A stretch of 64,000 bases of DNA from Actinophytocola sp049647105 (GTDB taxonomy: Bacteria > Actinomycetota > Actinomycetes > Mycobacteriales > Pseudonocardiaceae), in the NCBI RefSeq assembly GCF_049647105.1, contig NZ_JBARWZ010000254.1:16779-80778 (forward strand), given 5' to 3'. The notes under the pieces are model-generated. The model did no database searches. It was not told the origin of the DNA and worked only from the letters and a program-made list of their open reading frames with translations. Below, one piece after another: positions 51,401 to 59,622 of the stretch. Each line of letters starts with the position of its first letter. The stretch's first letter is position 1. The translations under genes and the position numbers were made by a program.

Positions 51401-52855
51401 TCAACCCACCGGCACCGGCACCGGCACCAGCTCCTCGCTCGCTGCCTTCGGCTGCCGCAGCATGATCACCGCGAGCAGCACTGCGAGCATGACCAGCCCG
51501 GCGGCGACCGCGAACGCGAGCCGGAAACCACCGGTCATCGCCTGCAGCGGCGCGGCACCTTCCGCGATGGACCCGTTCGTGTAGGACGTTGACAGGGTGG
51601 CGAGAACCGCCAGCCCGAGCGCCCCACCGACCTGCTGGGTCGTGTTGACCAGACCGGAAGCGACGCCGGAGTCGTCCTTGGTGGCGTCGGACATGGCGAT
51701 GGTCATCATCGCGGGGAACCCGAGCCCGGCCCCGATGCCCATCAGCGCGACCGACGGGAAGACGTCGACCAGGTAGTCGGCGTCGACGGGCGCCCTGGTG
51801 AACAGCGCGAGCCCGGCCGCGACCAGCGCCAGTGCGGCGATCAGCACCGACCGCTCCCCGAACCGGGCGTTGACCCGCGCCGACGCCCCGAGCGAAAGCC
51901 CGCCGATCCCGACCGCGACGGGCAGGAACGCGAGCCCGATCCGCAGCGGGTCGTACCCGAGCACCTTCTCCAGATAGAGGGCGCCGAGGAAGAACAGCCC
52001 GAACATCCCGGCGACCATGAGCACCTGGATCAGGTTGGCGCCCGCGACGTTGCGGTCACGCAGGATCCGCAACGGCAGGAGCGGGCCGGCGACGGTCGCC
52101 TGCCGCACGACGAAGCCGAAGAGCAGCGCGACCGAGAGCGCACCGAACCCCAGCGTGTGGCCGGAAACCCAGCCGTGATCGGCGGCCTTGACGATCGTGT
52201 AGACGCCGATCATGAGCCCGGCGGTGACGAGGACCGCGCCGATGACGTCGGCGCCGCCGCGCAGCCCGATGCCCCGCTCCCCGGGCACAACCCTGGTGGC
52301 CAGCCCGAACGCGACCAGCCCGATGGGCACGTTCACGAAGAAGATCCAGTGCCAGCTGATGGCCTCCGTGAGCACGCCACCGGCCAGCAGCCCGATCGAC
52401 CCCCCGGCGGCCGCGACGAAGCTGAACACGGCGATGGCCCGCGCCTGCTCCCGCTTCTCCGGGAACATGGTGACGATCATCCCGAGAATGACGGCGGCGG
52501 CCATCGCACCACCGATCCCCTGCACGAACCGCGCGACGACGAGCAGTCCCTGAGTCGTGGCAAGCCCACAGAGCAGCGAAGCGACGGTGAAGACGACGAT
52601 GCCACCGAGAAACATCCGCTTGCGCCCGACAAGATCCCCCACCCGCCCGGCGAGGAGCAGCAACCCGCCGAAGGGGATCAGGTACGCGTTGATGACCCAC
52701 GCGAGCCCGGACTGGGTGAAGTCGAGATCAGCCTGAATGACGGGAAGAGCGACGTTCACGATGGTCCCGTCGAGGATGATCATCAACATCCCCACGCACA
52801 ACACAACGAGCGCGACCCATCGCGAATCGCGCCCCTGACCAACGATCTGGGACAT
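51401..52855 (-). CDS. MFS drug/H+ antiporter, DHA2 (14-TMS) family
   Basis: 484 residues with about 14 hydrophobic segments. DHA2 markers: motif D1 LDGTIVNVALPVIQADL in helix 1, RVGDLVGRKRMF (motif A), ARFVQGIGGAMAAAV (motif B) and GGSIGLLAGGVLTEAISWHW (motif C). The tail ends in VPVPVPVG, coded by a tandem hexamer that could slip. It is the likely target of the MarR gene just upstream, from which it is separated by a perfect palindrome. Substrate unknown. Confidence 0.9.
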   Translation of the reverse strand: MSQIVGQGRDSRWVALVVLCVGMLMIILDGTIVNVALPVIQADLDFTQSGLAWVINAYLIPFGGLLLLAGRVGDLVGRKRMFLGGIVVFTVASLLCGLATTQGLLVVARFVQGIGGAMAAAVILGMIVTMFPEKREQARAIAVFSFVAAAGGSIGLLAGGVLTEAISWHWIFFVNVPIGLVAFGLATRVVPGERGIGLRGGADVIGAVLVTAGLMIGVYTIVKAADHGWVSGHTLGFGALSVALLFGFVVRQATVAGPLLPLRILRDRNVAGANLIQVLMVAGMFGLFFLGALYLEKVLGYDPLRIGLAFLPVAVGIGGLSLGASARVNARFGERSVLIAALALVAAGLALFTRAPVDADYLVDVFPSVALMGIGAGLGFPAMMTIAMSDATKDDSGVASGLVNTTQQVGGALGLAVLATLSTSYTNGSIAEGAAPLQAMTGGFRLAFAVAAGLVMLAVLLAVIMLRQPKAASEELVPVPVPVG

Positions 52856-52894
52856 GAACCCCTCCTGAGTTCTCCGTACAGGAGGGACCGTAAC

Positions 52895-52918
52895 AGATCG
52901 TCTGCTAGTAGACGATCT
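52895..52918. promoter_or_regulatory. MarR-type operator in front of the MFS gene
   Basis: AGATCGTCT-GCTAGT-AGACGATCT: perfect 9-bp arms, 24 bp in all, in the 91-bp spacer between marR and the pump gene, 40 bp upstream of the pump start. Size and symmetry suit a MarR dimer. Confidence 0.75.
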
Positions 52919-52946
52919 ACTGTGGGATTGGCCGCATCGAGATCGA

Positions 52947-53393
52947 TTACCTCCGCCGACGAGGCGCCCTCTGACACACGACCGGCGTGGACAGCCGCGA
53001 CTCGACCAACCGAGTCAGCCCATTGACGAACACATCCCGCTCCCCAGCGGGCAACGCCGAAAGCACATCCTCGTAGACCCGCTGGACAACCCCGGCAGCC
53101 TTGGCGTTGACCTCTCGCCCCTGCTCGGTGACCACGATGATCCGGGCCCGCCGGTCGACAGGGGAGGTCAGACGCGCCACCAACCCGGCCTTCTCGAGCT
53201 CATCGACCGTGACGACCATCGTGGTCTTGTCGAGACCACACAGGTCGGCCAGCTGGATCTGCGTCTTCTCCCCGGTCAGCGCGGCCGTCAGCACACAGTT
53301 GCCGCGCGGCGTGATCCCCAGCCCGGCCAGCTCGGCGGTCAGCTCGGTGGACAACACGTGACTGGCGTGGGCAAGCAGGAACGCGAGATCCAT
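52947..53393 (-). CDS. MarR-family regulator
   Basis: 148 residues. Winged-helix core: THR-rich helix QIQLADLCGLDKTTMVVTVD and the wing LVARLTSPVDRRARIIVVT (the DxRxR motif). It lies upstream of and co-directional with the DHA2 pump, the classic arrangement for a drug-responsive repressor. TAACCT ends 6 nt before the ATG, so it is probably leaderless. Confidence 0.88.
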   Translation of the reverse strand: MDLAFLLAHASHVLSTELTAELAGLGITPRGNCVLTAALTGEKTQIQLADLCGLDKTTMVVTVDELEKAGLVARLTSPVDRRARIIVVTEQGREVNAKAAGVVQRVYEDVLSALPAGERDVFVNGLTRLVESRLSTPVVCQRAPRRRR

Positions 53394-53405
53394 AACCCCA
53401 GGTTA
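53394..53405 (-). promoter_or_regulatory. Leaderless promoter of marR
   Basis: TAACCT (complement of 53400-53405) ends 6 nt before the ATG. Confidence 0.4.
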
Positions 53406-53446
53406 CGCCGATAGATCCGCCACAAGATAATCCAGTGACCGACCAA

Positions 53447-54589
53447 TCAGTACCCGACGTACGACCCGCCGCCCGCCGTCGCCTTGATGCCCGGCACGTT
53501 CGCCAGGGACCCGTACCGCGAGATCGCGTAGTTCACGCCGGCGCAGATGTTGTCGACCGGGTTCCAGATGTCGTTGTGGCCGGCCAGCTTGTACGAGTCG
53601 AACGTCGGGTCGATGCACTGCATGAGGCCCTTCGACGGCGTGCCCTTCGCCGCGTTGGAGTCCCAGTCGTTGATCGCGTGCGGGTTGCCGCCCGACTCGT
53701 GCTGGATGATCTGCCAGATCCGCTGCGCGTCCTCGGGGCCGACGTTGATGCCGTTCTGCCGGAGGATCTCGATCGCCTGGTCGATCCACTCCTGCACGTT
53801 CCCGGGCGGGGGCCCACCGGCGGGCGGCCCACCAGACGACCCGAGGCCGCCACCGCCCCCGCCGCCACTACCGCCGCCGTCGCCACCGCCGGAGCCGCCG
53901 GACCCGGACTGCGACGAGTTGTCCGGCGCGGGCGGCTGGCCGCCGTTCTCGGCGGCTGACGGGCCGGTGGTCTGCGGTGGCGTCTCGACCCACTCGATCG
54001 GCTGCCCGCTCTGCGGCGTGAACGGCTGCGTGTCCGGCTGCCCCAGCGACGAGAACTTCGACGCGGGTGACTTGCTGGTGTTGATCGTGCCGAGCGCCGA
54101 GCCGAGTGTCTGCTCGGTCCCCTCGAGGTGCGTGTCGATGTCCGACGCGACGGCAGAGCACACCTCGCGCGTCATCGCGTCGAACTCTTCGATGGTGGCG
54201 TCCGGGTGGTTCGTCGTCCACGTCGTGATGTCGGTGAGACCCTGATCGCACCGCGTCGAGACGTAGCTCTGCGCGCCGGTGAGCGCGGTGGCGACGTTCG
54301 TGAGCGCGGTCGAGGCGTCGGTCATCGCGGTGCCGATGTCGGTGCCCGCGGTCTTGAACTTGTTCATGTACGCCACGAACGCGTCGGCGGAGCTGCCTTC
54401 CCACGCCTCGTCGAGCGTGGTGACGCTGCCCGCGACCTCACCGCTGTACGTCGACGCGTTGGTGGCGGCCGTGGACAGCCGGGTCGCGGCGGAGGTGATC
54501 GCTCCGGTGTCCGCGTCCTTCACCTTCGCGGCGGCCGTGGCGACCGCCTCGCCGCCCGCGTACCCGGCCAGAGTGTCAGCCGAACCCAC
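53447..54589 (-). CDS. WXG100 domain fused to a lytic transglycosylase (SLT) domain
   Basis: 380 residues from a GTG with GGGAGGGGG upstream; another GTG eight codons earlier follows the preceding stop directly. N-terminal about 190 residues are helical with a WXG motif (LDEAWEGSSADAFVAYM). A Gly/Ser/Pro-rich linker (about 205-280) leads to an SLT-type domain: catalytic glutamate in IIQHESGGNPHAINDWD and KGLMQCIDPTFDSY. No Sec signal, so the enzyme is expected to leave by a type VII system and cut peptidoglycan. It is the last gene of the second type VII operon. Confidence 0.85.
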   Translation of the reverse strand: MGSADTLAGYAGGEAVATAAAKVKDADTGAITSAATRLSTAATNASTYSGEVAGSVTTLDEAWEGSSADAFVAYMNKFKTAGTDIGTAMTDASTALTNVATALTGAQSYVSTRCDQGLTDITTWTTNHPDATIEEFDAMTREVCSAVASDIDTHLEGTEQTLGSALGTINTSKSPASKFSSLGQPDTQPFTPQSGQPIEWVETPPQTTGPSAAENGGQPPAPDNSSQSGSGGSGGGDGGGSGGGGGGGLGSSGGPPAGGPPPGNVQEWIDQAIEILRQNGINVGPEDAQRIWQIIQHESGGNPHAINDWDSNAAKGTPSKGLMQCIDPTFDSYKLAGHNDIWNPVDNICAGVNYAISRYGSLANVPGIKATAGGGSYVGY

Positions 54590-54613
54590 CGTGTCCCCCT
54601 CCCAGACGTGCAC

Positions 54614-54919
54614 TCAACGCGGACGGCCACCATAGGTGCGCTCGCCATCGTCCTCGGTGTTCTGAACGGTCTGCGCGATCGCGTCGAGTGCGCCGGCGAC
54701 CCCGTCGAGCCGGCTCTCGGCCGCGTTGAACTCGTCGTGCATGAGGTCGTTCAACGCGTCCACCGCGGACGCCAGGCCTGCGGAGCTGGGCAGCTTGCCG
54801 TAGACGGTCGACGCGGTGCACACCTCGGGGAACGTGTCGGAGACTTCGCCGAACTTGGGCTTGAAGTCGAGCGCCTTCTGCATGCAGCCGTTGATGGCGT
54901 CGATGTTGTACTTCGTCAT
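54614..54919 (-). CDS. EspC-like type VII secretion target
   Basis: 101 residues from ATG with GAAGGGGG upstream. Two long helices (KYNIDAINGCMQKALDFKPK, then ASAVDALNDLMHDEFNAAES) make a helical hairpin of the WXG100/EspC size class; two cysteines are unusual for this group. It is directly upstream of the WXG100-transglycosylase, so probably its secretion partner. Confidence 0.65.
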   Translation of the reverse strand: MTKYNIDAINGCMQKALDFKPKFGEVSDTFPEVCTASTVYGKLPSSAGLASAVDALNDLMHDEFNAAESRLDGVAGALDAIAQTVQNTEDDGERTYGGRPR

Positions 54920-54989
54920 GTCGCCCCCTTCGCGCGCACCCGCATTTGACGGCCCTCGCCGCCGCACGGTTCCCTCACCTTCAGGCCGG

Positions 54990-55757
54990 TCAGGTCTCGG
55001 CCATCAGTTCCCGCACACAGGTCGCGAGCCGCCGGTTGTCGGCCGGCGTGACGGTGCTCCACACGCGACCGTCGACGTTCGGCTTCGCGAGGTGGACGTA
55101 GCGCCCACGCGGTGTGTCGTGGAAGGCGATGACCCGGTCGGCACGGACCATTCGCTGGTCCCGATGCATCCGGTTGACACAGAACTGGCCGCGCACGTTC
55201 ATGTCACGCACCATGTCCGCCAACGTCTTGGCATCCGACCCGGCCACGCCCGACCGGCTGAGCGCGGCGGCGAACTCCCGCGCGTCCCCCCGCGCCTCGG
55301 CGTCGGCGGCAGCGAGCACGTCAGACGGCACACTGACCGACAGCCCGGGCCCGGCGACCACGTCCCCGGCCACGGAGACCGCGGCCTCGGCGATCGCGGT
55401 CTCACGAGCGGGGATCAACCACACCTCGGGCCCGTCGACGGCGGCGAGCAGCGCCGAGGACCCGGAAACCACCGCGAGCGAGGAGATGCGGTGGTCGGTC
55501 CAGACCCAGCTGTCGATGGCGAGCTGCGGGTAGGCGAGCAGGTTGAGCCGGTCGAGCAGATGGGGCGCGGCCCGCTCCCGTTCGGCGAGCCCCCGCTCCT
55601 CGAGATCCGCGAACGCCTGCGCGACGAGCCGCCGCCGCTCGGTGTGCGTGGTCCCAGGACTGGGCACGGTGAGTGCCTCGTGCTTGGGCGGGAGCTTCTC
55701 GTGCTCCCACAGGACATCGAACTCGAGCTTGGAGAGAACGATGGTGCCGCTGATCAT
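54990..55757 (-). CDS. espG: ESX secretion-associated chaperone, EspG family (copy 2)
   Basis: 255 residues. VLSKLEFDVLWEHEKLPPKH and RVIAFHDTPRGRYVHLAKPN align with the first copy at 23725-24537 over the whole length, with moderate divergence. It starts at the base next to the stop of the PPE-like gene. It would bind that PPE-like cargo in the cytosol. Confidence 0.85.
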   Translation of the reverse strand: MISGTIVLSKLEFDVLWEHEKLPPKHEALTVPSPGTTHTERRRLVAQAFADLEERGLAERERAAPHLLDRLNLLAYPQLAIDSWVWTDHRISSLAVVSGSSALLAAVDGPEVWLIPARETAIAEAAVSVAGDVVAGPGLSVSVPSDVLAAADAEARGDAREFAAALSRSGVAGSDAKTLADMVRDMNVRGQFCVNRMHRDQRMVRADRVIAFHDTPRGRYVHLAKPNVDGRVWSTVTPADNRRLATCVRELMAET

Positions 55758-56969
55758 CTACCGGTCGTCATCGTCGCCGATCGACTCCGGCGCCACGACC
55801 CGTTCGTCGTCGAACACATCGCTCGACTCGACCCCGTAGCGCCGGACGTGCTCCTGGTCCTCCTCGCCGTCGGCGTTCCGCCCGCCTGCCCCGGCCGCGG
55901 CCGGCTGCATGATCGACCCGCCGGGCCGGCCGGTACGCGCCCCGAACTTCTCGGCGTTGCGCGCGGCCCTGGCCTCGTCATCGGGCACCGAACCGATGGG
56001 CACCCCGTTCTTGATCGGACCACCGCCACCACGGGCACCGGCATTACGGGCGAGCCGCTCGCCGTCCGCACCCGCACCCGCGCCACCCGCGCCGCCCGCA
56101 CCCATGAGCGTCGCGGCCTCGGCCATGAGCATGGGGTTCGCGGCACGGAGAGCCGGCGCGAGCGGGTTCGCGGCACCGGGCCCGAGCGGGTTGCCGGGGG
56201 TGGGCCCGCCACCGGTGAAGGGCGGGCTGCCAAGGGGCGGGTTGGGACCGGTCGTGGGCAGCTGGGGCGCCGGCCCACCACCGGGACCGGGCGAGAAGGT
56301 AGTCGAAGAACCACCGCCACCACCGGGCCCGACGGTCGGGTTGTAACCACCGGTCGGCGAGAAGGTGCCGACACCGGAGACGTGAGTACTGGTGTCCACC
56401 GGCTGCGCGACGAGGTTCATACCGGGAGGCACCGGCAGCGCCTGCGCCTGACCGAGCGCGTCCGAGCTGTTGTTCTGATAGCCCGTCATGGAGTCGACCG
56501 CCGCGTCATGTGCCGCGTTCGTGTCCCTGACCTGCTGCGCGTGATCAGTGGTGTGCCCGAAGAACCCGGCGACCTGGTCGATCCCGCTCTCCTCGGTAGG
56601 GCCACGGAGAATGCTGGAATCGGGGGCCCCGTTGCGGGTCGTGTGGAACGTCTCGCCCTGACTGCCGACGCCCCTGGCCGAATCCGTCACCGGGTCGATC
56701 GCGTTCTCCGCGTAGATGCGCGCGTCCTCGGTCGCCGAGGTACCTCCCGCGGCGGCCTCGCCCTCCCAGTTCACCCCGATCGCCTTGAGCTGAGCGCGCA
56801 GTGTGGCATCCGCCTCCGCCAGCCCGAGCGCCACCGTGACGAGCGCACCCATGGCGTTCTGGAGCGAGCCCGACCCCTCGCCGCCGCGCAGCGCGTCGAT
56901 CTGGTTCGCCATCTCCCCGGGCGAGTAGCCCGGGAAGCGCAGGTCGCTAAGTCCGTGGTCCCCGGCCAT
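55758..56969 (-). CDS. PPE/WXG-type type VII secretion substrate with Gly/Pro-rich tail (copy 2)
   Basis: 403 residues. Helical N-terminal half with WXG motif (IGVNWEGEAAAGGTSATEDA), then a Gly/Pro-rich stretch and an Ala-rich helix. The C-terminus ADGEEDQEHVRRYGVESSDV plus FDDERVVAPESIGDDDDR shares the acidic ADGEED-EH ... DVF-D-R-V-P--IG pattern with copy 1. No signal peptide. Between the DUF3558 and EspG genes, as in copy 1 apart from gene order. Confidence 0.75.
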   Translation of the reverse strand: MAGDHGLSDLRFPGYSPGEMANQIDALRGGEGSGSLQNAMGALVTVALGLAEADATLRAQLKAIGVNWEGEAAAGGTSATEDARIYAENAIDPVTDSARGVGSQGETFHTTRNGAPDSSILRGPTEESGIDQVAGFFGHTTDHAQQVRDTNAAHDAAVDSMTGYQNNSSDALGQAQALPVPPGMNLVAQPVDTSTHVSGVGTFSPTGGYNPTVGPGGGGGSSTTFSPGPGGGPAPQLPTTGPNPPLGSPPFTGGGPTPGNPLGPGAANPLAPALRAANPMLMAEAATLMGAGGAGGAGAGADGERLARNAGARGGGGPIKNGVPIGSVPDDEARAARNAEKFGARTGRPGGSIMQPAAAGAGGRNADGEEDQEHVRRYGVESSDVFDDERVVAPESIGDDDDR

Positions 56970-56978
56970 AACACTTCC

Positions 56979-57608
56979 TCACTTCAACGTCTGCAGCGTC
57001 GTCATGGCCATCTCGGTGGCCTGCCTGGCCATCTGGCACAACTCTTCCTGCTCGAACCCGGGGGTGATCGGCATGATCTGCACCCACAGGTTTTGCCCGT
57101 CGGCGACGCCGACCGCGAAGTCACAGCCTTCGTCCTCGACACCGCGGAACTTGAACTGCGCCGCCGGGAATCCTTGCACCGAGGTGAGCTCGGCATCCAC
57201 GTTCCGGTTGCCGGTCAGCCACGCCTCGACCCCCTCGGTCGTGACCGCCAACGCCGAGTAGTCGTAGAAGGGCTCCTGATCCTCGATCGCGATCGTGCAC
57301 TCCTTCATGCCCTTGAAATGCTGGCTCCCTGTCTCCTCCCCACTGTCCACGTCATCGGCGTTGAGCTGCGCCCGTTGCGCGTCCGTGTAGAGAGTGCAGG
57401 GGTCCAGCCCATCCAAGGAGATGTCCCTGGGGCGAGGTGGTACCTCGACCGTCGGGGTGTCCGAGCCGGGGGTTTCGCTGGTGGACGTGCTCGACTCACT
57501 GGACGGGGCGCCCCCCTGCTCAGCTGTCGGCTGTCCGGACGCACTTGTCGTACATCCGGCAGTGAAGGCCGCCACGACCGTTACCGCGAGAACCAGACGT
57601 TTACCCAC
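56979..57608 (-). CDS. DUF3558 lipoprotein (copy 2)
   Basis: 209 residues from a GTG that overlaps the upstream stop (GTGGGTAA). Lipobox TAGC in VTVVAAFTAGCTTSASG, a Ser/Thr/Glu-rich linker, then the DUF3558 domain (LDPCTLYTDAQRAQLNADDV, CTIAIEDQEPFYDYSALAV, DFAVGVADGQNLWVQI). A longer form starting 21 codons earlier would add a basic segment in front of the signal and is less likely. Confidence 0.85.
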   Translation of the reverse strand: MGKRLVLAVTVVAAFTAGCTTSASGQPTAEQGGAPSSESSTSTSETPGSDTPTVEVPPRPRDISLDGLDPCTLYTDAQRAQLNADDVDSGEETGSQHFKGMKECTIAIEDQEPFYDYSALAVTTEGVEAWLTGNRNVDAELTSVQGFPAAQFKFRGVEDEGCDFAVGVADGQNLWVQIMPITPGFEQEELCQMARQATEMAMTTLQTLK

Positions 57609-57999
57609 CGGTCTTCCTGAACGCCGCCTCGATTTCTTCCTCGCTGAACCCGTACGCACGTGCCGTGTCACCGAGCTGCACAGCGAGCTTCCGGAGGCTG
57701 GCGAGGTAGTCAGCGATGCGGCTCCGGTACGAGTCCTCGTCCTCGATCAAGAGGTCGTTCCACGCCGCTGCCATGCGGACGCTGACGTCGTCGTTACCCG
57801 GAGGGTTCACCGTCAGGTCCCGCCGGACGCCGTTGAATCTCTCCTTGAGCGAGTCAGCCTGGGATTCGATGATGCGGGCTGCCGCCAGGACGTTGTCCCT
57901 GTTCACCGTGAAGGTGCCCGAATTAAGGCCTTTTGTGGCCTGTTCGACCTGCTTGAAGGCGGCGTTGATGCCTCGGCCCATGTCGCCGGCGAGATACAT
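57601..57999 (-). CDS. Small helical type VII partner protein (copy 2)
   Basis: 132 residues from ATG with GGGGAG 8 nt upstream; codons further upstream are not protein-like. Helical (MYLAGDMGRGINAAFKQVEQ, then ESQADSLKERFNGVRRDL and DYLASLRKLAVQLGDTARAY). First gene of the second type VII operon; stop overlaps the DUF3558 gene start. Counterpart of the 26092-26472 gene by position. Confidence 0.65.
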   Translation of the reverse strand: MYLAGDMGRGINAAFKQVEQATKGLNSGTFTVNRDNVLAAARIIESQADSLKERFNGVRRDLTVNPPGNDDVSVRMAAAWNDLLIEDEDSYRSRIADYLASLRKLAVQLGDTARAYGFSEEEIEAAFRKTGG

Positions 58000-58122
58000 C
58001 CCGTTCGCTCCCCACTGATCGTGACGATCCGGTCTCGTTCTGCAGGCTACCAACGACGCGCGGCACCCACCTGAACTTTGACGAATTAGTGGCGTGTTCG
58101 GTTCCGCTGATCGGCTGAAACG

Positions 58123-59379
58123 TCACTGTGTGGTGATCTCGCCCTTCGCGGCTCGGGCGGCGATGTCGGTGCGGTGGTGGGAGCCGGCCAGGCGTACGTC
58201 CGCCACCAGCCGGTATGCCTCGTCGCGGGCTTCGAGGAGGGTCTCGCCGGTGCCTACCACCGACAGCACGCGGCCGCCCGAGGACACGATCGCGCCGTCG
58301 TCCCGGCGGCGGGTGCCCGCGTGGAGGACGCCGTGGGCTTCCGCGCCTGCCACGACGTCGCCAGAGCGGACTCTGCCCGGGTAGCCCTCCGCGGCGATGA
58401 CGACCGTGACCGCGAAGCCGTCCTGCCATTCGAGCGGGGGCTGGGTGGCCAGTGTGCCGGTCGCGACCGCGTTCAGCAGGCCTGCCAGCGGGGTGCGGAG
58501 GAGGGCCAGCACGACCTGGGTCTCCGGGTCACCGAAGCGGCAGTTGAACTCGATGACCTGCGGGCCATCGCTGGTGATGGCCAGGCCGGCGTACAGGAGG
58601 CCGGAGAACGGGGCGCCCCGTTCCGCGAGCTCTTCCACCACCGGCTGGATGATCTTGGTGAGTACCTCGTCGACCAGGTCGGGCGGGGTCCAGGGCAGAG
58701 GGGCGTACGCGCCCATGCCGCCGGTGTTCGGGCCCGCGTCGTCGTCGCCGAGGCGTTTGAAGTCCTGGGCGGGCAGCAGGGGGACGACCGTGGTGCCGTC
58801 GACGAGGCAGAAGAGCGACGCCTCCGGGCCGTCCAGGAACGACTCCAGCAGGACGGGGTGACCACCGTCGAGCAGGGTCATCGCGTGGGTGCGGGCCGCG
58901 GCCAGGTCGCTGGTGACCGCGACGCCCTTGCCCGCCGCGAGGCCGTCGTCCTTCACGACCCACGTCGGGCCGAAGCGGGCGAGGGCGGCGTCGAGCTTGG
59001 CCGGGTTGTCGACGATCTCGCTGTGCGCGGTCGGGACACCGGCGGCCGTCATGACGTCCTTCGCGAACGCCTTCGAGCCCTCGATGCGGGCCGCGGCTGC
59101 CGACGGGCCGAAACACGCGATGCCCGCCGCGCGGACGGCGTCCGCCGCGCCCGCGACCAGTGGCACCTCGGGGCCGACGACGACGAGGTCGGCGCGCCAC
59201 TCCTGGGCGCACGCGACCACTGAGGCTGAGTCGGTGACGTCGGCACCGTAGGACTCGGCGACGGCCGCCGTGCCCGCGTTGCCGGGGGCGCACGCCAGCG
59301 CCGTCACCGTGGGGTCGTGGGAGAGGGCGAGCAGAAGAGCGTGCTCGCGCGCACCGGACCCGATCACCAGGACACGCAC
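58123..59379 (-). CDS. purD: Phosphoribosylamine-glycine ligase (GAR synthetase)
   Basis: 418 residues, ATP-grasp enzyme. MRVLVIGSGAREHALLLALS, GPEVPLVAGAADAVRAAGI, the P-loop region KDDGLAAGKGVAV, the signature RFGDPETQVVL, and EFNCRFGDPE are all present. It makes glycinamide ribonucleotide, step 2 of purine synthesis. Start GTG, 8 nt after a TACGCT box, so probably leaderless. Its 3' end faces the second type VII operon, which runs on the same strand. Confidence 0.96.
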   Translation of the reverse strand: MRVLVIGSGAREHALLLALSHDPTVTALACAPGNAGTAAVAESYGADVTDSASVVACAQEWRADLVVVGPEVPLVAGAADAVRAAGIACFGPSAAAARIEGSKAFAKDVMTAAGVPTAHSEIVDNPAKLDAALARFGPTWVVKDDGLAAGKGVAVTSDLAAARTHAMTLLDGGHPVLLESFLDGPEASLFCLVDGTTVVPLLPAQDFKRLGDDDAGPNTGGMGAYAPLPWTPPDLVDEVLTKIIQPVVEELAERGAPFSGLLYAGLAITSDGPQVIEFNCRFGDPETQVVLALLRTPLAGLLNAVATGTLATQPPLEWQDGFAVTVVIAAEGYPGRVRSGDVVAGAEAHGVLHAGTRRRDDGAIVSSGGRVLSVVGTGETLLEARDEAYRLVADVRLAGSHHRTDIAARAAKGEITTQ

Positions 59380-59393
59380 GATGAAAGAGCGTA
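59380..59393 (-). promoter_or_regulatory. Leaderless promoter of purD
   Basis: TACGCT (complement of 59388-59393) ends 8 nt before the purD GTG. Confidence 0.45.
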
Positions 59394-59509
59394 GATGCCG
59401 CCTCCCGGCGGCACGCCGTCAGGGCCACGACCTGCTGTAAGAACCTTTCGAAGTAGCCCCCGCCACTGCATCGAGCCGCACCATACCGCCATAAAAAGCT
59501 CGCGCGCGC

Positions 59510-59622
59510 GATGCCCAACCCCCACCCGATCCCGGGGGCGTCCCGCCGTGCCAGTTTACCGGCAGGGGGTGACGCTCCCCGGGTTGTCGATCTTGGTTGT
59601 GGATAACCGGGTCGGCTGTGGA
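59510..59622 (-). repeat. Dispersed repeat family B, copy 2 (box overlaps a stop codon)
   Basis: Reverse complement matches 3245-3360: CCACAGCCGACCCGGTTATC, CACAACCAAGATCGACA, TGCCGGTAAACTGGCA, GGCGGGACGCCCCCGGGA, GGGTGGGGGTTG. The box TTATCCACA is at 59598-59606 (minus sense). Its partner 19 bp away is TAGTCCACA at 59617-59625, whose TAG is the stop codon of the TRAP solute-binding gene. Confidence 0.75.

Noticed and set aside
51401..51430. Hexamer repeat at the end of the MFS gene as a phase-variation switch
   Set aside because: The unit is six bases, so changes in copy number keep the frame and only lengthen the VPVP tail.
54816..57620. A 934-codon open frame on the plus strand
   Set aside because: It runs antisense across the EspC-like, EspG, PPE-like and DUF3558 genes, is rich in Arg/Gly/His/Val as expected for a GC-rich shadow frame, and has no domain; the minus-strand genes have clear motifs and RBSs.
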